Numbered from the stretch's first letter, positions 38,272 to 48,115 are shown. The stretch is 64,000 bases of DNA from Pontibacter rufus (GCF_015694705.1 NZ_JADQDR010000001.1:124001-188000); one strand, 5' to 3'. Notes: generated by a model not told the origin, from the letters alone. Numbers and translations: made by a program.

Positions 38272-39456
38272 TTATACTTCCTGCGTATAGGCCGGCTTTC
38301 CCAGCCTTCTTAAAAACAGAAAGCCGCTGATACCAGATAAAAGCGAGGCTGCCAGGATAGAGAATTTAGCTTCGGTGTGCAGCGCCGGCTCGTTGAAGGA
38401 GAGCAGGGCAATAAAAATAGACATCGTAAAACCAATGCCCGCCAGCAGGCCCAGGCCCAGCACGTGGCGCCATGTAACACTTTGCGGCAGCACGCTAATG
38501 CCCAGCCTGGCAGAGAGCCACGACAAAAGCGTAATGCCCAGTGGTTTACCAATAAAGAGTCCCAGAATAATGCCCAGTCCCAGGGGGCTGGTCAGTCCGC
38601 TTACCATTTCAGGCGCAAGCTGTATATTGGTGTTAGCCAAAGCAAACAGGGGCATTATCAGAAAATTGACGGGCTTTGTGAGGGCATGTTCCAGCTTTTC
38701 CAGGGGAGATTCTTTTGTACCCGGTGTGGTAGGAAGTGTGAAGGCTGTCAGTACGCCGGCTACGGTTGCGTGCACGCCGGAGTGATGAACAAAATACCAC
38801 ATAAAAATTCCTGGCAGGAGGTAAAAGAACAGGTTCTTAACGCCCAGCAGGTTAAAAGCTATCAGCAAAGCGAAAGCAGCGCCGGCATACATAATATAAT
38901 TCAGCTGGATATCGGCAGAATAGAAAATGGCAATTACCAGAATGGCGCCCAGATCATCTACAATGGCCAGCGCTGTCAGAAACACCTTCAGGCCCTTGGG
39001 GATTTTGTCGCCCAATATAGAAATAACTGCGATGGCGAAAGCTATATCGGTTGCCATTACAATGCCCCAGCCATTTGCTGTATTGGTGCCACTGTTAAGC
39101 AGCATATAGATAGCAGCTGGCATCAGCATGCCGCCAATGGCAGCAAAAACAGGGAGCGTCGCTTTTTTAAAGGAAGATAATTCCCCTTCAACCAGTTCAC
39201 GTTTAATTTCCAGGCCTACCAGCAGAAAAAAGACAGCCATCAGGCCATCGTTAATCCACAGCAACACTGGGTATCTTAGCGCCACGTTTTCTGAGCGGTA
39301 TCCAATTTCAGAGGAAAGTAAGTGTTCAAATTCATCTCCTAACGGAGAATTGGCAATGAGCAGCGAAACCGCCACACAGGCAATAAGTATAAAGCCACCG
39401 GCAGTACCGGATTTAAAGAAGTTACGGAAAACGGTAAGGTTAATAAGTCCAGACAT
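38272..39456 (-). CDS. nhaA: Na+/H+ antiporter NhaA
   Basis: 394 residues with about twelve membrane segments. The functional Asp pair lies in TALAIVDDLGAILVIAIFY, and FFLLVGLEIKRELVEGEL and ATDIAFAIAVISILG are conserved. It exports Na+ in exchange for protons at the inner membrane, giving salt and alkaline tolerance. It is monocistronic and convergent with the YbhN-like gene. Confidence 0.97.
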   Translation of the reverse strand: MSGLINLTVFRNFFKSGTAGGFILIACVAVSLLIANSPLGDEFEHLLSSEIGYRSENVALRYPVLLWINDGLMAVFFLLVGLEIKRELVEGELSSFKKATLPVFAAIGGMLMPAAIYMLLNSGTNTANGWGIVMATDIAFAIAVISILGDKIPKGLKVFLTALAIVDDLGAILVIAIFYSADIQLNYIMYAGAAFALLIAFNLLGVKNLFFYLLPGIFMWYFVHHSGVHATVAGVLTAFTLPTTPGTKESPLEKLEHALTKPVNFLIMPLFALANTNIQLAPEMVSGLTSPLGLGIILGLFIGKPLGITLLSWLSARLGISVLPQSVTWRHVLGLGLLAGIGFTMSIFIALLSFNEPALHTEAKFSILAASLLSGISGFLFLRRLGKPAYTQEV

Positions 39457-39945
39457 CAGTATTTCAAATTACGGCTTATAAGCAGGAATATTTTTAAGAT
39501 AACAGGTACTTAGGTAAGCACACAGCCTTTCCGGGACTCTTACGAGCGTTGGTTATTTGTTTACAGCAAGCCCCGGCTGTGCTTTAATGCCTGTGTCTGC
39601 CCCGCCACGTGTGCCTAAACAAGTATAGCATACGGTGTATTTGGTTTGCTGCACGGTGCAGCGCAACGACATAAACTGAACACGGAGAACAATTCTTTGT
39701 TTTATTATTTAACTTAACCTTACGTAGTTGCCGGTGCTAACGCTGATAAATCTATCACCTCCTGCAGGATAATTATAAATTGGGCGGGGCGCATGCTGAA
39801 AGGGCCACGAAGCAGATAATAGCACACCAATTAAGGCTGCTGCCGGTATGCCGCTAAAGCTTTTATTTTCGTTGCTAAAGCCCGGTGTCCGGCGCAATAC
39901 CGTGTCGCAGAAACTAATTTTATATCCGGCAAACACATTTAAGCT
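39457..39945. other. Gene-free stretch between nhaA and the monooxygenase gene
   Basis: About 490 bases with no credible gene. A 75-residue minus-strand frame at 39709-39936 has no recognisable features. One AAGTATA word lies at 39620. No hairpin or repeat was seen. Confidence 0.5.
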
Positions 39946-41088
39946 ATGAAAGCTATACTAATAGGCGGCGGAATAGGAGGGTTGTGCGCAGCCATTGCCC
40001 TGCAAAAGCAAGGTATAACTGCCACGGTATATGAAGCTGCGCCCGAACTTAAACCTGTAGGCGCGGGCGTGGGACTGGCGGCCAATGCCATACAGGGCCT
40101 GCAACGGCTGGGCGTGGCTGCAGAAGTAGTGGCGCGCGGCAAGCAACTCACGGCACTGGTGATGTTTGATGGCGCAGGTAACGTTATCAGCCACATGGAC
40201 ACGCAGCCCCTGAGCCGTAAGTATGGCATCAATAACTTTGTGATTCATCGTGCTGATTTGCACGAGGTGCTTCAGCAACATTTGCAGCCTGGCTCGCTGG
40301 TGCTGGGCCAACGTTGCGTAAGTATAAACCAGCACAACGGGCAGGTGCAGGCAGTTTTTGCAGACGGCACGCAGGCTACCGCCGATTTGCTGATCGTCGC
40401 CGATGGTATTAATTCGGTGGTACGGCGGCAGCTTTTGCCAGACAGCCGCCCGCGGTATGCCGGTTATACCTGCTGGCGGGCCGTGATAGAAAATCCGGGA
40501 GTTGAGATAAACAAGATGATTTCGGCGGAAACCTGGGCGCCGCAGGGCCGTGTGGGTATGGCGCCGCTCAAAGGAAACAGGATTTACTGGTACGCCTGCA
40601 TCAATGCGACCGCCAATGATGAAGCCATGCGCCGGATAACGCCCGACGCCCTGGCTGCGCACTTTGCCGGCGTGCATCCGCCTGTACAAGCCATACTTGC
40701 CGCCACCAAACCCGAACAGCTTATCTGGAACGACATCCATGATCTGAAGCCTTTAAAGCAGTTTGCTTTCGGGCGGGTGTTGCTGCTGGGTGATGCGGCC
40801 CACGCTACCACGCCCAACATGGGCCAGGGCGCCTGCCAGGCCATTGAGGATGCCGTGGTGCTGGGACAGTGTCTGGGGCAGGAAGCAGACATAGCTGCAG
40901 CCCTGAAAAAGTATGAAAAACGCAGAATGGCCCGTACCGCTAAAGTTATCCGCTTGTCTAGGTTGCTGGGATGGGTGTCGCAATGGCAGCATCCTGTGCT
41001 GGCGGGCTTTCGCAATGTTGTTTTCCGTTTAATGCCGAAGCAGATAGACCAAAGGCAGATGGAAGACCTGTACCGGGTAGACTTTTAG
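39946..41088 (+). CDS. FAD-dependent monooxygenase (UbiH/PHBH group)
   Basis: 380 residues. The Rossmann motif LIGGGIGGLCAAIALQKQG is at 5-23, the DG motif segment LLIVADGINSVVRRQL is near 145, and the second FAD motif VLLLGDAAHATTPNMGQGACQAIEDA is near 280. The family hydroxylates aromatic or alicyclic substrates with NAD(P)H and O2; relatives include urate hydroxylase, TetX and zeaxanthin-epoxidase-like proteins. The substrate cannot be told. No pathway genes are adjacent. Confidence 0.92.
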   Translation: MKAILIGGGIGGLCAAIALQKQGITATVYEAAPELKPVGAGVGLAANAIQGLQRLGVAAEVVARGKQLTALVMFDGAGNVISHMDTQPLSRKYGINNFVIHRADLHEVLQQHLQPGSLVLGQRCVSINQHNGQVQAVFADGTQATADLLIVADGINSVVRRQLLPDSRPRYAGYTCWRAVIENPGVEINKMISAETWAPQGRVGMAPLKGNRIYWYACINATANDEAMRRITPDALAAHFAGVHPPVQAILAATKPEQLIWNDIHDLKPLKQFAFGRVLLLGDAAHATTPNMGQGACQAIEDAVVLGQCLGQEADIAAALKKYEKRRMARTAKVIRLSRLLGWVSQWQHPVLAGFRNVVFRLMPKQIDQRQMEDLYRVDF

Positions 41089-41193
41089 CTAAAATTGTGC
41101 TATATTCCGGCTATACTTCGTCTGCGGCGCGCTAAAACTACCTGCGGGCGGTATCGGTAACCGACTTTACCTGACTGATTACAAGACAAACTT

Positions 41194-41715
41194 ATGCTGA
41201 AAAAACTGCTGTTCTTCCTGTTCACATGTTCACTCCTAAGCTGCTCTGACAGCAACGGCGAGCTGCTTGATAAACTGCAAACTGCCGTTACCACCGGTGA
41301 GGCCGGCCCCAAAGGGTATAAAGTTGTGTCGATGGAGAAGCTTACTGATTTTGAATGGGATACGCTCTATTACTTTCAGGAACTGACCAATGCAAATTAC
41401 ATGAGTGAGGAAATTGGCTTTAGATGGAACGGGCCCGAAGTGCCCAACCTGCACCACAGGCTCCTGTTTGTAAAGGATGGCAAAGTCGCGTCGTTCGTGG
41501 ATTATCCTTACCGCGATTTTCCGTTGGTAGTGTATGGCTGCAACGACAACAGGTGGATATACCCGCGCAGCAGCACCGATTTCGCCACTTTTAAATACTG
41601 CAGCAGCGGCGACACCGCCACCTATACTTTTATACCTGTAACCTGCGTAGAGAACCTGCGGGAGCTAATCGGGAAAAAATGCCCGGACGAGGCCGTAGCG
41701 GCAAAAGCAGAGTAA
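41194..41715 (+). CDS. Lipoprotein, unknown
   Basis: 173 residues with a lipoprotein signal (LFTCSLLSC) at residue 17. The mature part is mixed (EKLTDFEWDTLYYFQELTNANY, HHRLLFVKDGKVASFVDYP, DFATFKYCSSGDTATYTFIPV) with three further cysteines. I do not recognise the family, although small lipoproteins of this form are common in Bacteroidota. It follows the monooxygenase gene by 105 bases. A repeat element follows at once. Confidence 0.75.
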   Translation: MLKKLLFFLFTCSLLSCSDSNGELLDKLQTAVTTGEAGPKGYKVVSMEKLTDFEWDTLYYFQELTNANYMSEEIGFRWNGPEVPNLHHRLLFVKDGKVASFVDYPYRDFPLVVYGCNDNRWIYPRSSTDFATFKYCSSGDTATYTFIPVTCVENLRELIGKKCPDEAVAAKAE

Positions 41716-41725
41716 GGGGCTCTTC

Positions 41726-41906
41726 TTAGCTGGCGCAAGGGTTAAGCGCAGCGTCACTTGTGCCCATATATGCGTGTAAGTCTTCGGACTTACGTAGCGG
41801 AAATTCCGAAGGCTTGGTGTATGGTAGTGGTTCACTGAAGTCTGAAGACTTCCTGCCATGTGAAAGCACAAGTCCCGCTTCGCTAAAGACTTGCGCTATG
41901 GAGCTT
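41726..41906. repeat. MITE-like intergenic repeat, family B copy 1
   Basis: Outer ends are TTAGCTGGCGCAAG (left) and CTTGCGCTATGGAGCT (right), an imperfect inverted pair. Inside them are CACTTGTGC and GCACAAGT, then smaller palindromes such as AAGTCTTCGGACTT and GAAGTCTGAAGACTTC. The same ends and the same internal order occur at 51168-51385. About 180 bases and no coding frame. Confidence 0.8.
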
Positions 41907-42053
41907 GGGGAGTTATGTTTCAATTTTCGAATCAAAGCCACGCAAGAGTAAATAAGGATAATTGCCCCATAAAGTATAAGTTCTATCTAAAGTTAACATA
42001 ACTAATTTCTTAATCTCCCGCTGTTTCATATATCTTAATCCACCCAAATAAAA

Positions 42054-42078
42054 AATGGGGACTTCTTAAGTCCCCATT
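42054..42078 (-). terminator. Terminator of the small lipoprotein gene
   Basis: AATGGGGACTT and AAGTCCCCATT form a perfect eleven-base stem with a three-base loop, flanked by A and T tracts, about 45 bases after the stop of the minus-strand gene. Confidence 0.8.
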
Positions 42079-42123
42079 AAATAATCTGCCGATGCACGTG
42101 TTAGGTGCGGCATCACACTCCTG

Positions 42124-42399
42124 TTATTTACCAGTTTGCTGGCCAGGTGACTGTGTTGCTGGTGATGGCGTGGTTGGTTGTGGTTTGTAAATAGCGCCAG
42201 TAGCAAAGTCTATAACAGCACCGGGCCAGAACAAAACAATGTCAGCAATCAATGCGCCGGCACGAACCTCCCGTTGCGGCTGTCCTGCAAGTGGTTTGGT
42301 TTTTTGATAGTCGTTAACAGGACCTCCGAATACAGTTGCGCAACTAGATACTGAGGCAGCAAGAAGCACAAATGCAGCGGCTTTAGTAAATTTTTTCAT
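42124..42399 (-). CDS. Small lipoprotein, unknown
   Basis: 91 residues. The lipoprotein signal is LAASVSSC at residue 20, followed by ATVFGGPVNDYQ. One hydrophobic stretch (AGALIADIVLFWPGAVIDFATGAIY) is followed by a Pro/Thr/Gln-rich tail. Lipoproteins of this form (C-A-T-V/I-x-x-G, then a membrane-like segment ending in DFATGAIYKP) are widespread and uncharacterised. It is monocistronic and ends in a terminator. Confidence 0.82.
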   Translation of the reverse strand: MKKFTKAAAFVLLAASVSSCATVFGGPVNDYQKTKPLAGQPQREVRAGALIADIVLFWPGAVIDFATGAIYKPQPTTPSPATQSPGQQTGK

Positions 42400-42584
42400 G
42401 TTGATGTTGTGTAAGTTTGTTGGTTAATTACAGAGCGAAATATTCTGATATTTATATATTAAAACAAACTTATATTCGCTGTTTATTTTAATGCGCAATT
42501 GTACTTGCAACTCATCAGATTCGGCAAGAGCGCGCATGCATCAACAAACAACTAGCAATCAACAACTAACAACCATCAGCCAAT

Positions 42585-43574
42585 CTACACCAACCCCTTC
42601 TCCACCAGATATTCGGCAATCTGTACGGCATTGGTGGCGGCGCCTTTGCGCAGGTTATCAGCCACAATCCACATGTTCAGCGTGCGGGGCTGCGTTTCGT
42701 CCAGGCGTACGCGGCCAACCAGCACTTCGTCTTTGCCGTGTGCGTCCTGCGGCATCGGGTATTGCAAGTTTTTTACATCGTCTACTACTTTCACCCCTTC
42801 CGTCTCATCCAAAATGCGGTATACTTCGTCCAGCGTAAAATCCTTTTCAAACTCTACGTTCACCGACTCCGAGTGGCCGCCCATCACGGGTATGCGTACC
42901 GCCGTGGCTGTTACCCGGATCGAATCGTCGCCCAGAATCTTCTTCGTTTCCAGCACCATCTTCATTTCCTCTTTGGTGTAGCCATTGTCCAGGAACACAT
43001 CAATATGAGGCAGCACGTTCAGGTCTATCTGGTAAGGGTATGCTTTGTCGCCCGTCTTGCCGGCACGCTCGTTCATCAGCTGGTCTACGGCCGCTTTGCC
43101 CGTGCCCGTTACCGACTGGTAGGTGCTCACCACAACACGTTTCATGTGCAGTTCTTCGTGCAGCTTGTTCAGGGCTACCACCATCTGTATGGTAGAGCAG
43201 TTCGGGTTGGCTATAATCCTGTCGTCTTTGGTCAGTTCTTTGGCATTAATTTCGGGCACTACCAGCTTTTTGGCCGGGTCCATGCGCCAGGCCGAAGAGT
43301 TGTCGATAACCGTAATGCCGGCTGCGGCAAACTTAGGCGCCCATTCTGTAGAGGTGCCGCCACCTGCCGAGAAAATCGCAATTTGTGGGGCGGCGGCAAT
43401 GGCGTCCTGCATGCCAATCACCTTCAGCTGTTTCTCCTTAAACGACAGTTTCCTGCCCACAGACCGCTGCGAAGCAACCAACAACAACTCTGTTACCGGA
43501 AAATTGCGTTCTTCCAGCACTTTCAAAATTTCGCCGCCAACCAGCCCTGTGGCGCCTACAACTGCTATTTTCAT
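42585..43574 (-). CDS. asd: Aspartate-semialdehyde dehydrogenase
   Basis: 329 residues from the ATG at 43574. The nucleotide-binding motif is VVGATGLVG (5-13), the catalytic cysteine C126 is in ANPNCSTIQ, and the substrate region is RIPVMGGHSESVNVEF. It reduces aspartyl phosphate with NADPH in the pathway to lysine, threonine, methionine and diaminopimelate. It is monocistronic, and no other biosynthetic genes are adjacent. Confidence 0.97.
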   Translation of the reverse strand: MKIAVVGATGLVGGEILKVLEERNFPVTELLLVASQRSVGRKLSFKEKQLKVIGMQDAIAAAPQIAIFSAGGGTSTEWAPKFAAAGITVIDNSSAWRMDPAKKLVVPEINAKELTKDDRIIANPNCSTIQMVVALNKLHEELHMKRVVVSTYQSVTGTGKAAVDQLMNERAGKTGDKAYPYQIDLNVLPHIDVFLDNGYTKEEMKMVLETKKILGDDSIRVTATAVRIPVMGGHSESVNVEFEKDFTLDEVYRILDETEGVKVVDDVKNLQYPMPQDAHGKDEVLVGRVRLDETQPRTLNMWIVADNLRKGAATNAVQIAEYLVEKGLV

Positions 43575-43727
43575 CAATCTTAATGTGTTAATTTGATAAT
43601 GTGTTACGGTGTCGATGCGTGATACAGGAATGTGAAGCTGTTAACTTTCTAACGCCATTCAGCAGCATGCATACCCAAAGCAGTCCGCTACTCGTAATGT
43701 TTCTGGAACTTACAGCAGCGGCCTGAG

Positions 43728-43753
43728 CTCACAGTGTCTTTCCGGCCTGTGAG
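43728..43753 (+). repeat. Hairpin that repeats the dxs terminator sequence
   Basis: CTCACAG and CTGTGAG arms with the loop TGTCTTTCCGGC. Apart from one inserted base and one change in the loop this equals the minus-strand dxs terminator at 33457. It lies about 65 bases before the lamin-tail gene, so a terminator role is doubtful. Confidence 0.6.
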
Positions 43754-43818
43754 TGTCTGAACAGGATGCTGTCCCTCACGCAAACGCAATTTCGTAAGTT
43801 TTCAGTAAAACACCGCCT

Positions 43819-45648
43819 ATGAAACAAAATTTACTAAAAAACCTTACAGAATTTGCTACGGCAGCAACAGCCCGAAAGTATAAAAGGTGCAGTTTTGGTT
43901 TGTATGGGGTTAAAACCGGTATTGCAGCTTGCTTGCTTTTCCTGCTCCCGATTGTTGCCACCGCCCAACCGAACAAAACTTTCTCCGGCGGCAACCATGC
44001 CGAAGCTGTTGTATGGCCCGGCTATAATGAACTGCTGATTACCGAGATAATGGCCGATGAAACGCCAGCCGGTGGCCTGCCCGAACAGGAATATATCGAA
44101 CTCTACAACCCGACTGATAAGGTGCTCACCCTGGCGGGCATCCGATACGCTGATGCGACTTCCGCTACAACGCTGCCGGAGGTGGAACTGCTGCCGAAGG
44201 AATATGCGGTGGTTGTGCCGAACACGCAGGTAAATAATTTCAGCCAATATGGAAAGGTTATCGGCATCAGCAACTTTCCGGGCCTGAACAACAGCGGCGA
44301 ACTGCTGCAACTGCGCCGGCCTGACGGACAGCTCATTTATGCTGTAAACTACAGCGCAGCCTGGTATAAGGACAATGGAAAGAAAGATGGCGGCTGGAGC
44401 CTGGAGATGGTAGATGTGGCCAACCCCTGCGGCGGCGCAGAAAACTGGACGGCTGCCACCCACCCGGATGGCGGCACACCGGCGCAGGCCAATTCAGTTG
44501 CAGCCTCCAACCCTGATAATACGCCGCCTATACTTACAGATGCAGCGGCTATCGCGCCGGACAAGCTGTTACTCACTTTCAGCGAAAAGCTGGACAGTGT
44601 GCAGGCGGCAAGTATAGCTGGTTACAACGTCAGTCCGGGTATAACCATAGCGGGAGCGCAGGTGCCGGGACCGCTGTTTACGGAGGTTATACTTCAGCTG
44701 GCCACGCCGCTGCAGGAAAACCAGCTTTATACTTTAACTGTCGCAAGTATGGCCGACTGTGCCGGAAACCTCAACTCTCAACCCTTGCAGGCTACTTTTG
44801 CTTTGCCCTCTGTGCCCGCGCCCGGCGATGTGGTCATCAACGAGATCCTGTTTAACCCGCGACCCGGTGGCACCGACTTTGTGGAGCTGGTAAACCGCAG
44901 CGGCAAGTATATTAACCTCCAGAACTGGCAACTGGCCGGCGGCGACAGCACCAGCAACGCGAAAACAATAACGGCAACAAATTATATGCTGGCACCTGGG
45001 CAGTATGTGTTGCTTACCTCTAATCCAGGAAATATTAAAACCAACTATCCCGCTGCAAAAGAAGAGGCATTCCTGGCGATGGCAGCTTTGCCCGCTTACC
45101 CGGATGAAGCGGGGACAGTGGTGCTGCTTCAGCCAGATCGTGCGATAGCCGATCGGTTCGGGTACAACGAAGAAATGCACTTTGCCCTGCTGGACGATGT
45201 AAACGGCGTGTCGCTGGAGCGGGTGCGGCTGGACGGAGCAAGTATAGCCGGGAATTTCCACTCAGCGGCGACCACGGTATTGGCCACGCCCGGTTATCAG
45301 AACTCGCAGGTGCAGGGCGAGGTGCAGGCGCAGCAAATATTTGAGGTAGCGCCACAGATATTTTCTCCGGATGGCGATGGCTTTGAAGATTTCACCACGA
45401 TCAATTACAAGGCAGATAAAGCAGGCCAGATCGCCAACATCACTATTTTTGATGCGCAGGGGCGGGAGGTCCGGAAACTGGTGCGGAATGAATTACTGGC
45501 TGCCGGAGGCTTTTTTCAGTGGGATGGCTTGAGAGCAGACGGTTCCAAAGCGGCTACAGGTTATTATGTGTTTTATATCGAGCTCTTTGGCTTAAACGGG
45601 GAGAAAAGCCAGTACAAAGCGAAAGTGGTACTCGGCGGACAACTATGA
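43819..45648 (+). CDS. Secreted lamin-tail-domain protein with FlgD-like/T9SS C-terminal domain
   Basis: 609 residues. A long N-region and signal end near VATAQP (about residue 50), so a later start is possible. The first lamin-tail domain is at about 70-190 (LLITEIMADETPAGGLPEQEYIELYNPTDKVLTLAG). An Ig-like region with PPILTDAAAIAPDKLLLTFSEKL follows at about 235-335, then a second lamin-tail domain at about 340-480 (DVVINEILFNPRPGGTDFVELVN). The C-terminus (FSPDGDGFEDFTTINY to GYYVFYIELFGLNGE) is FlgD-Ig/gliding-type, typical of T9SS cargo. The role is at the cell surface and is otherwise unknown. Confidence 0.85.
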   Translation: MKQNLLKNLTEFATAATARKYKRCSFGLYGVKTGIAACLLFLLPIVATAQPNKTFSGGNHAEAVVWPGYNELLITEIMADETPAGGLPEQEYIELYNPTDKVLTLAGIRYADATSATTLPEVELLPKEYAVVVPNTQVNNFSQYGKVIGISNFPGLNNSGELLQLRRPDGQLIYAVNYSAAWYKDNGKKDGGWSLEMVDVANPCGGAENWTAATHPDGGTPAQANSVAASNPDNTPPILTDAAAIAPDKLLLTFSEKLDSVQAASIAGYNVSPGITIAGAQVPGPLFTEVILQLATPLQENQLYTLTVASMADCAGNLNSQPLQATFALPSVPAPGDVVINEILFNPRPGGTDFVELVNRSGKYINLQNWQLAGGDSTSNAKTITATNYMLAPGQYVLLTSNPGNIKTNYPAAKEEAFLAMAALPAYPDEAGTVVLLQPDRAIADRFGYNEEMHFALLDDVNGVSLERVRLDGASIAGNFHSAATTVLATPGYQNSQVQGEVQAQQIFEVAPQIFSPDGDGFEDFTTINYKADKAGQIANITIFDAQGREVRKLVRNELLAAGGFFQWDGLRADGSKAATGYYVFYIELFGLNGEKSQYKAKVVLGGQL

Positions 45649-45705
45649 GCTTGTACGGCAGATAAGTATAATCTGTAAAAAGAGATGTGAGAGGAGTGAA
45701 TATGT

Positions 45706-45763
45706 AAGTATAAACAGAAGCCGGAGAAAGGTTTGATTCTTTCTCCGGCTTCTGTTTATACTT
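45706..45763. terminator. 25-base perfect hairpin with inverted AAGTATA words
   Basis: Arms begin AAGTATAAACAGAAGCCGG and end CTTCTGTTTATACTT; all 25 bases pair, around the loop GTTTGATT. It lies between two convergent genes and serves both. The outermost seven bases are the AAGTATA motif. Confidence 0.85.
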
Positions 45764-45848
45764 TGATTAACATCAATTCAGATAGCTTTTGCCTGTTTTC
45801 CGGCATATAAGTACCAGAACATTGATGCTTATACTTTTAAATCTCCTG

Positions 45849-47057
45849 CTAAAATGTTTTTAACCACGGAAGCGCAGATTCCAGCATAGGCCCATAAGCA
45901 TCTTCGTGGGTGCCGTTTTCGATAGGAATAAGTTTCGTTTGCTTGGCGCCCTCTGCCAGAAAACGTTCGTACGTTTTCTTTGAGTTTTGGTATGGGATAA
46001 TAATGTCGGCTGTGCCATGGTAAAGGCGGGTAGGACTTTGCGGCGCCCAGTCTGTAAAGCTGTTGGCCTGCAGGGCATCCTTTAGCTGCAACTCTTTGCT
46101 CTCGTCTTTCAGGCCTTCGTAAAAGGTCGGGTTGAAGAGCTTTTTGGGATCAATCGGAAGCTGCTCGTTGATGGTATTGCCGTTGTTGATACCATTAAAA
46201 AGCGTGGGTATTTTAGAAGCATAAGGCTCCTGGAAGAAATCCGTTAAAGGGCGATCCCAGTCATTGGTGTTGTTGTAAGCCTGCAGCAAAAAAGCGAAGG
46301 ATGCCGGAAAGTAATAAGGTTCGCCGGAAGTAACAAGCCCAAGCAGCGAGGCAACGTCATAGCCGCCGGCGCCGGCAGCAACCGCCGTTACCTCCAGGTC
46401 GTGCGCGGGGTTTGTTTCTATCTCTTCCTGCGCAGCCAGCGTTACATAGCCGCCCTCAGAGTATCCAATCAGAAACAGCTTGTCATTTAAGGCGACATCC
46501 TTTTCCTGGCAAAAAGTTTTAGCTGCTTTGATCATATCCACAACAGCAAGGGCAGAATGAAGCTGATCGTAGTAAGGGTGCAGCACAGACGCAGACTCAC
46601 CATAACCAATGTAATCCGGCACAAGTGTAACATAACCTGCTGATGTCAGGAGCTCCTGCTCCGAAATGCCGCTGTAGTTAGACGGGGCCTCCTCGTTAGA
46701 GAAAATAGTGGCGTGCTGCATACTTATTATAGGAGCAGGTGCATCCATGTGCGGGATACAAATCAGGCCCGAGGCTTTTATCTGCTCACCCTTGTAGGTG
46801 GTATAATAAACCATTTTATAGGTAGATACGCCATACTTTGCATCATTTCTGAAGAGTGCATACTGTTGCGAGGACGCCAGCGACTGCAATACGCTCAGGG
46901 AAGCATCGGCCTTGAGCTGCGATGAAATATAAGCATCTGTTTCGGGAGTGGTGGTTCCTGCGTCCGGAGCCGGATCTTTTGTGTCGCAGCCGGTGCCGGC
47001 CAGTGCAAAGCTCATTATCAGGATATAGGTAAAGAATGATTTTATCACAATGTTCAT
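45849..47057 (-). CDS. Secretory-lipase-like alpha/beta hydrolase lipoprotein
   Basis: 402 residues from the ATG at 47057, which gives a lipoprotein signal (ILIMSFALAGTGC). The alpha/beta-hydrolase has the nucleophile elbow GYSEGGYVTLAAQ, an entry strand (YTTYKGEQIKASGLICIP) and a C-terminal acid/His region (RLYHGTADIIIPYQNSKKTYE, ENGTHEDAYGP). It matches the LIP/secretory lipase family. The substrate is unknown; lipids or esters outside the cell are likely. It is a clear paralogue of the gene at 48226-49416, with long identical segments such as LPDFFQEPYAS-type and DWDRPLTDFFQEPYAS. Confidence 0.88.
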   Translation of the reverse strand: MNIVIKSFFTYILIMSFALAGTGCDTKDPAPDAGTTTPETDAYISSQLKADASLSVLQSLASSQQYALFRNDAKYGVSTYKMVYYTTYKGEQIKASGLICIPHMDAPAPIISMQHATIFSNEEAPSNYSGISEQELLTSAGYVTLVPDYIGYGESASVLHPYYDQLHSALAVVDMIKAAKTFCQEKDVALNDKLFLIGYSEGGYVTLAAQEEIETNPAHDLEVTAVAAGAGGYDVASLLGLVTSGEPYYFPASFAFLLQAYNNTNDWDRPLTDFFQEPYASKIPTLFNGINNGNTINEQLPIDPKKLFNPTFYEGLKDESKELQLKDALQANSFTDWAPQSPTRLYHGTADIIIPYQNSKKTYERFLAEGAKQTKLIPIENGTHEDAYGPMLESALPWLKTF

Positions 47058-47293
47058 GAATAAGGTATAGGTATAATACGACGTAAATATATTAATATTG
47101 TTATTTAAAACAGTATTATTTCGCAAATTAATTAAAATTGCTACGGGGTGCAAGTTCGTTACAAAGCTGCTGCTTCTTTAAGTAGGCCCTTTTACGTTCA
47201 AAGTTTTACTTTAGATAACAAAGCTGTTATCTTGCGCCAATTTTTTCTTCTATATTATAAAAAGCTGTTTTAAGCTTTCAGGATTATACTTCG

Positions 47294-48115
47294 GTGCAAG
47301 AAACAATTTACCTGTGCCTGTTTGCTTTTCTGGCAGGCTTTATAGATTCGGTGGTAGGCGGTGGCGGACTTATTCAGTTGCCGGCACTTTTCATCTTTTT
47401 GCCCGGCGTGCCGGTTGCCATGGTGTTTGGCACGGGCAAGCTTTCCTCCATTGCAGGCACCGGCTGGGCCATGGTGCGCTATGTGCGCAGTGTTAAAATC
47501 AATTACCTGGCCATACTTCCGGCAGCAGCAGCGGCGTTTGTGTTCTCGTTTCTGGGCGCCCGGGCCGTAGCGCACATCAATGCCGACCTGCTGAAACCAA
47601 TTATTCTGGTATTGCTGGTGCTGGTAGCCATTTATACTTTCATCAGGAAAGATTTTGGCTCACTGCATGCGCCTAAACTCACAGTTGCGAAAGAAACGCT
47701 TTACGGGGTGCTGATAGGTATGGCTATTGGCTTTTACGACGGCTTTTTCGGGCCCGGCACCGGCAGCTTTCTCATCTTTATCTTTATCGGTATTTTCGGG
47801 TTTAACTTTCTGGCTGCTTCAGCGGCAGCGAAGGTCGTGAATGTGGCTACCAACCTGTCGGCGTTGCTATACTTTGGCTTTAAAGGCTATATTCTATACG
47901 AGGTGGCTGTTCCGATGGCGATTTGCAGCATGATAGGCTCGCAGCTGGGCACGCGCACGGCGCTACGGTGCGGTACAGGTTTTGTGCGCGTGCTGTTCCT
48001 GGTGGTGGTTACGGGCATCATCTTTAAGTTTGCTTACGATACCTATGGCTCCGGCGGCAGCGACTTTGCCCTGCTGCTGACTTCGGTGCAGGAGTGGTTT
48101 GGTAGTAAAGGATAA
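47294..48115 (+). CDS. TauE/SafE-family (TSUP) membrane permease
   Basis: 273 residues from the GTG at 47294. There are eight or so hydrophobic segments, and the duplicated family motif appears as GFIDSVVGGGGLIQLPAL and GFYDGFFGPGTGSFLIFI. The family exports sulfite, sulfoacetate or related anions; the substrate is not clear here. It sits between two paralogous lipase-like genes that are transcribed toward it or away from it, so it is not in an operon with them. Confidence 0.93.
   Translation: MQETIYLCLFAFLAGFIDSVVGGGGLIQLPALFIFLPGVPVAMVFGTGKLSSIAGTGWAMVRYVRSVKINYLAILPAAAAAFVFSFLGARAVAHINADLLKPIILVLLVLVAIYTFIRKDFGSLHAPKLTVAKETLYGVLIGMAIGFYDGFFGPGTGSFLIFIFIGIFGFNFLAASAAAKVVNVATNLSALLYFGFKGYILYEVAVPMAICSMIGSQLGTRTALRCGTGFVRVLFLVVVTGIIFKFAYDTYGSGGSDFALLLTSVQEWFGSKG

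Noticed and set aside
39709..39936. 75-residue minus-strand frame upstream of the monooxygenase gene
   Set aside because: No ribosome-binding or promoter context, no family resemblance, and it lies where the promoter of the monooxygenase gene is expected.
42738..43583. 281-residue plus-strand frame opposite asd
   Set aside because: Antisense to a clear asd gene, with no signal, motif or promoter.
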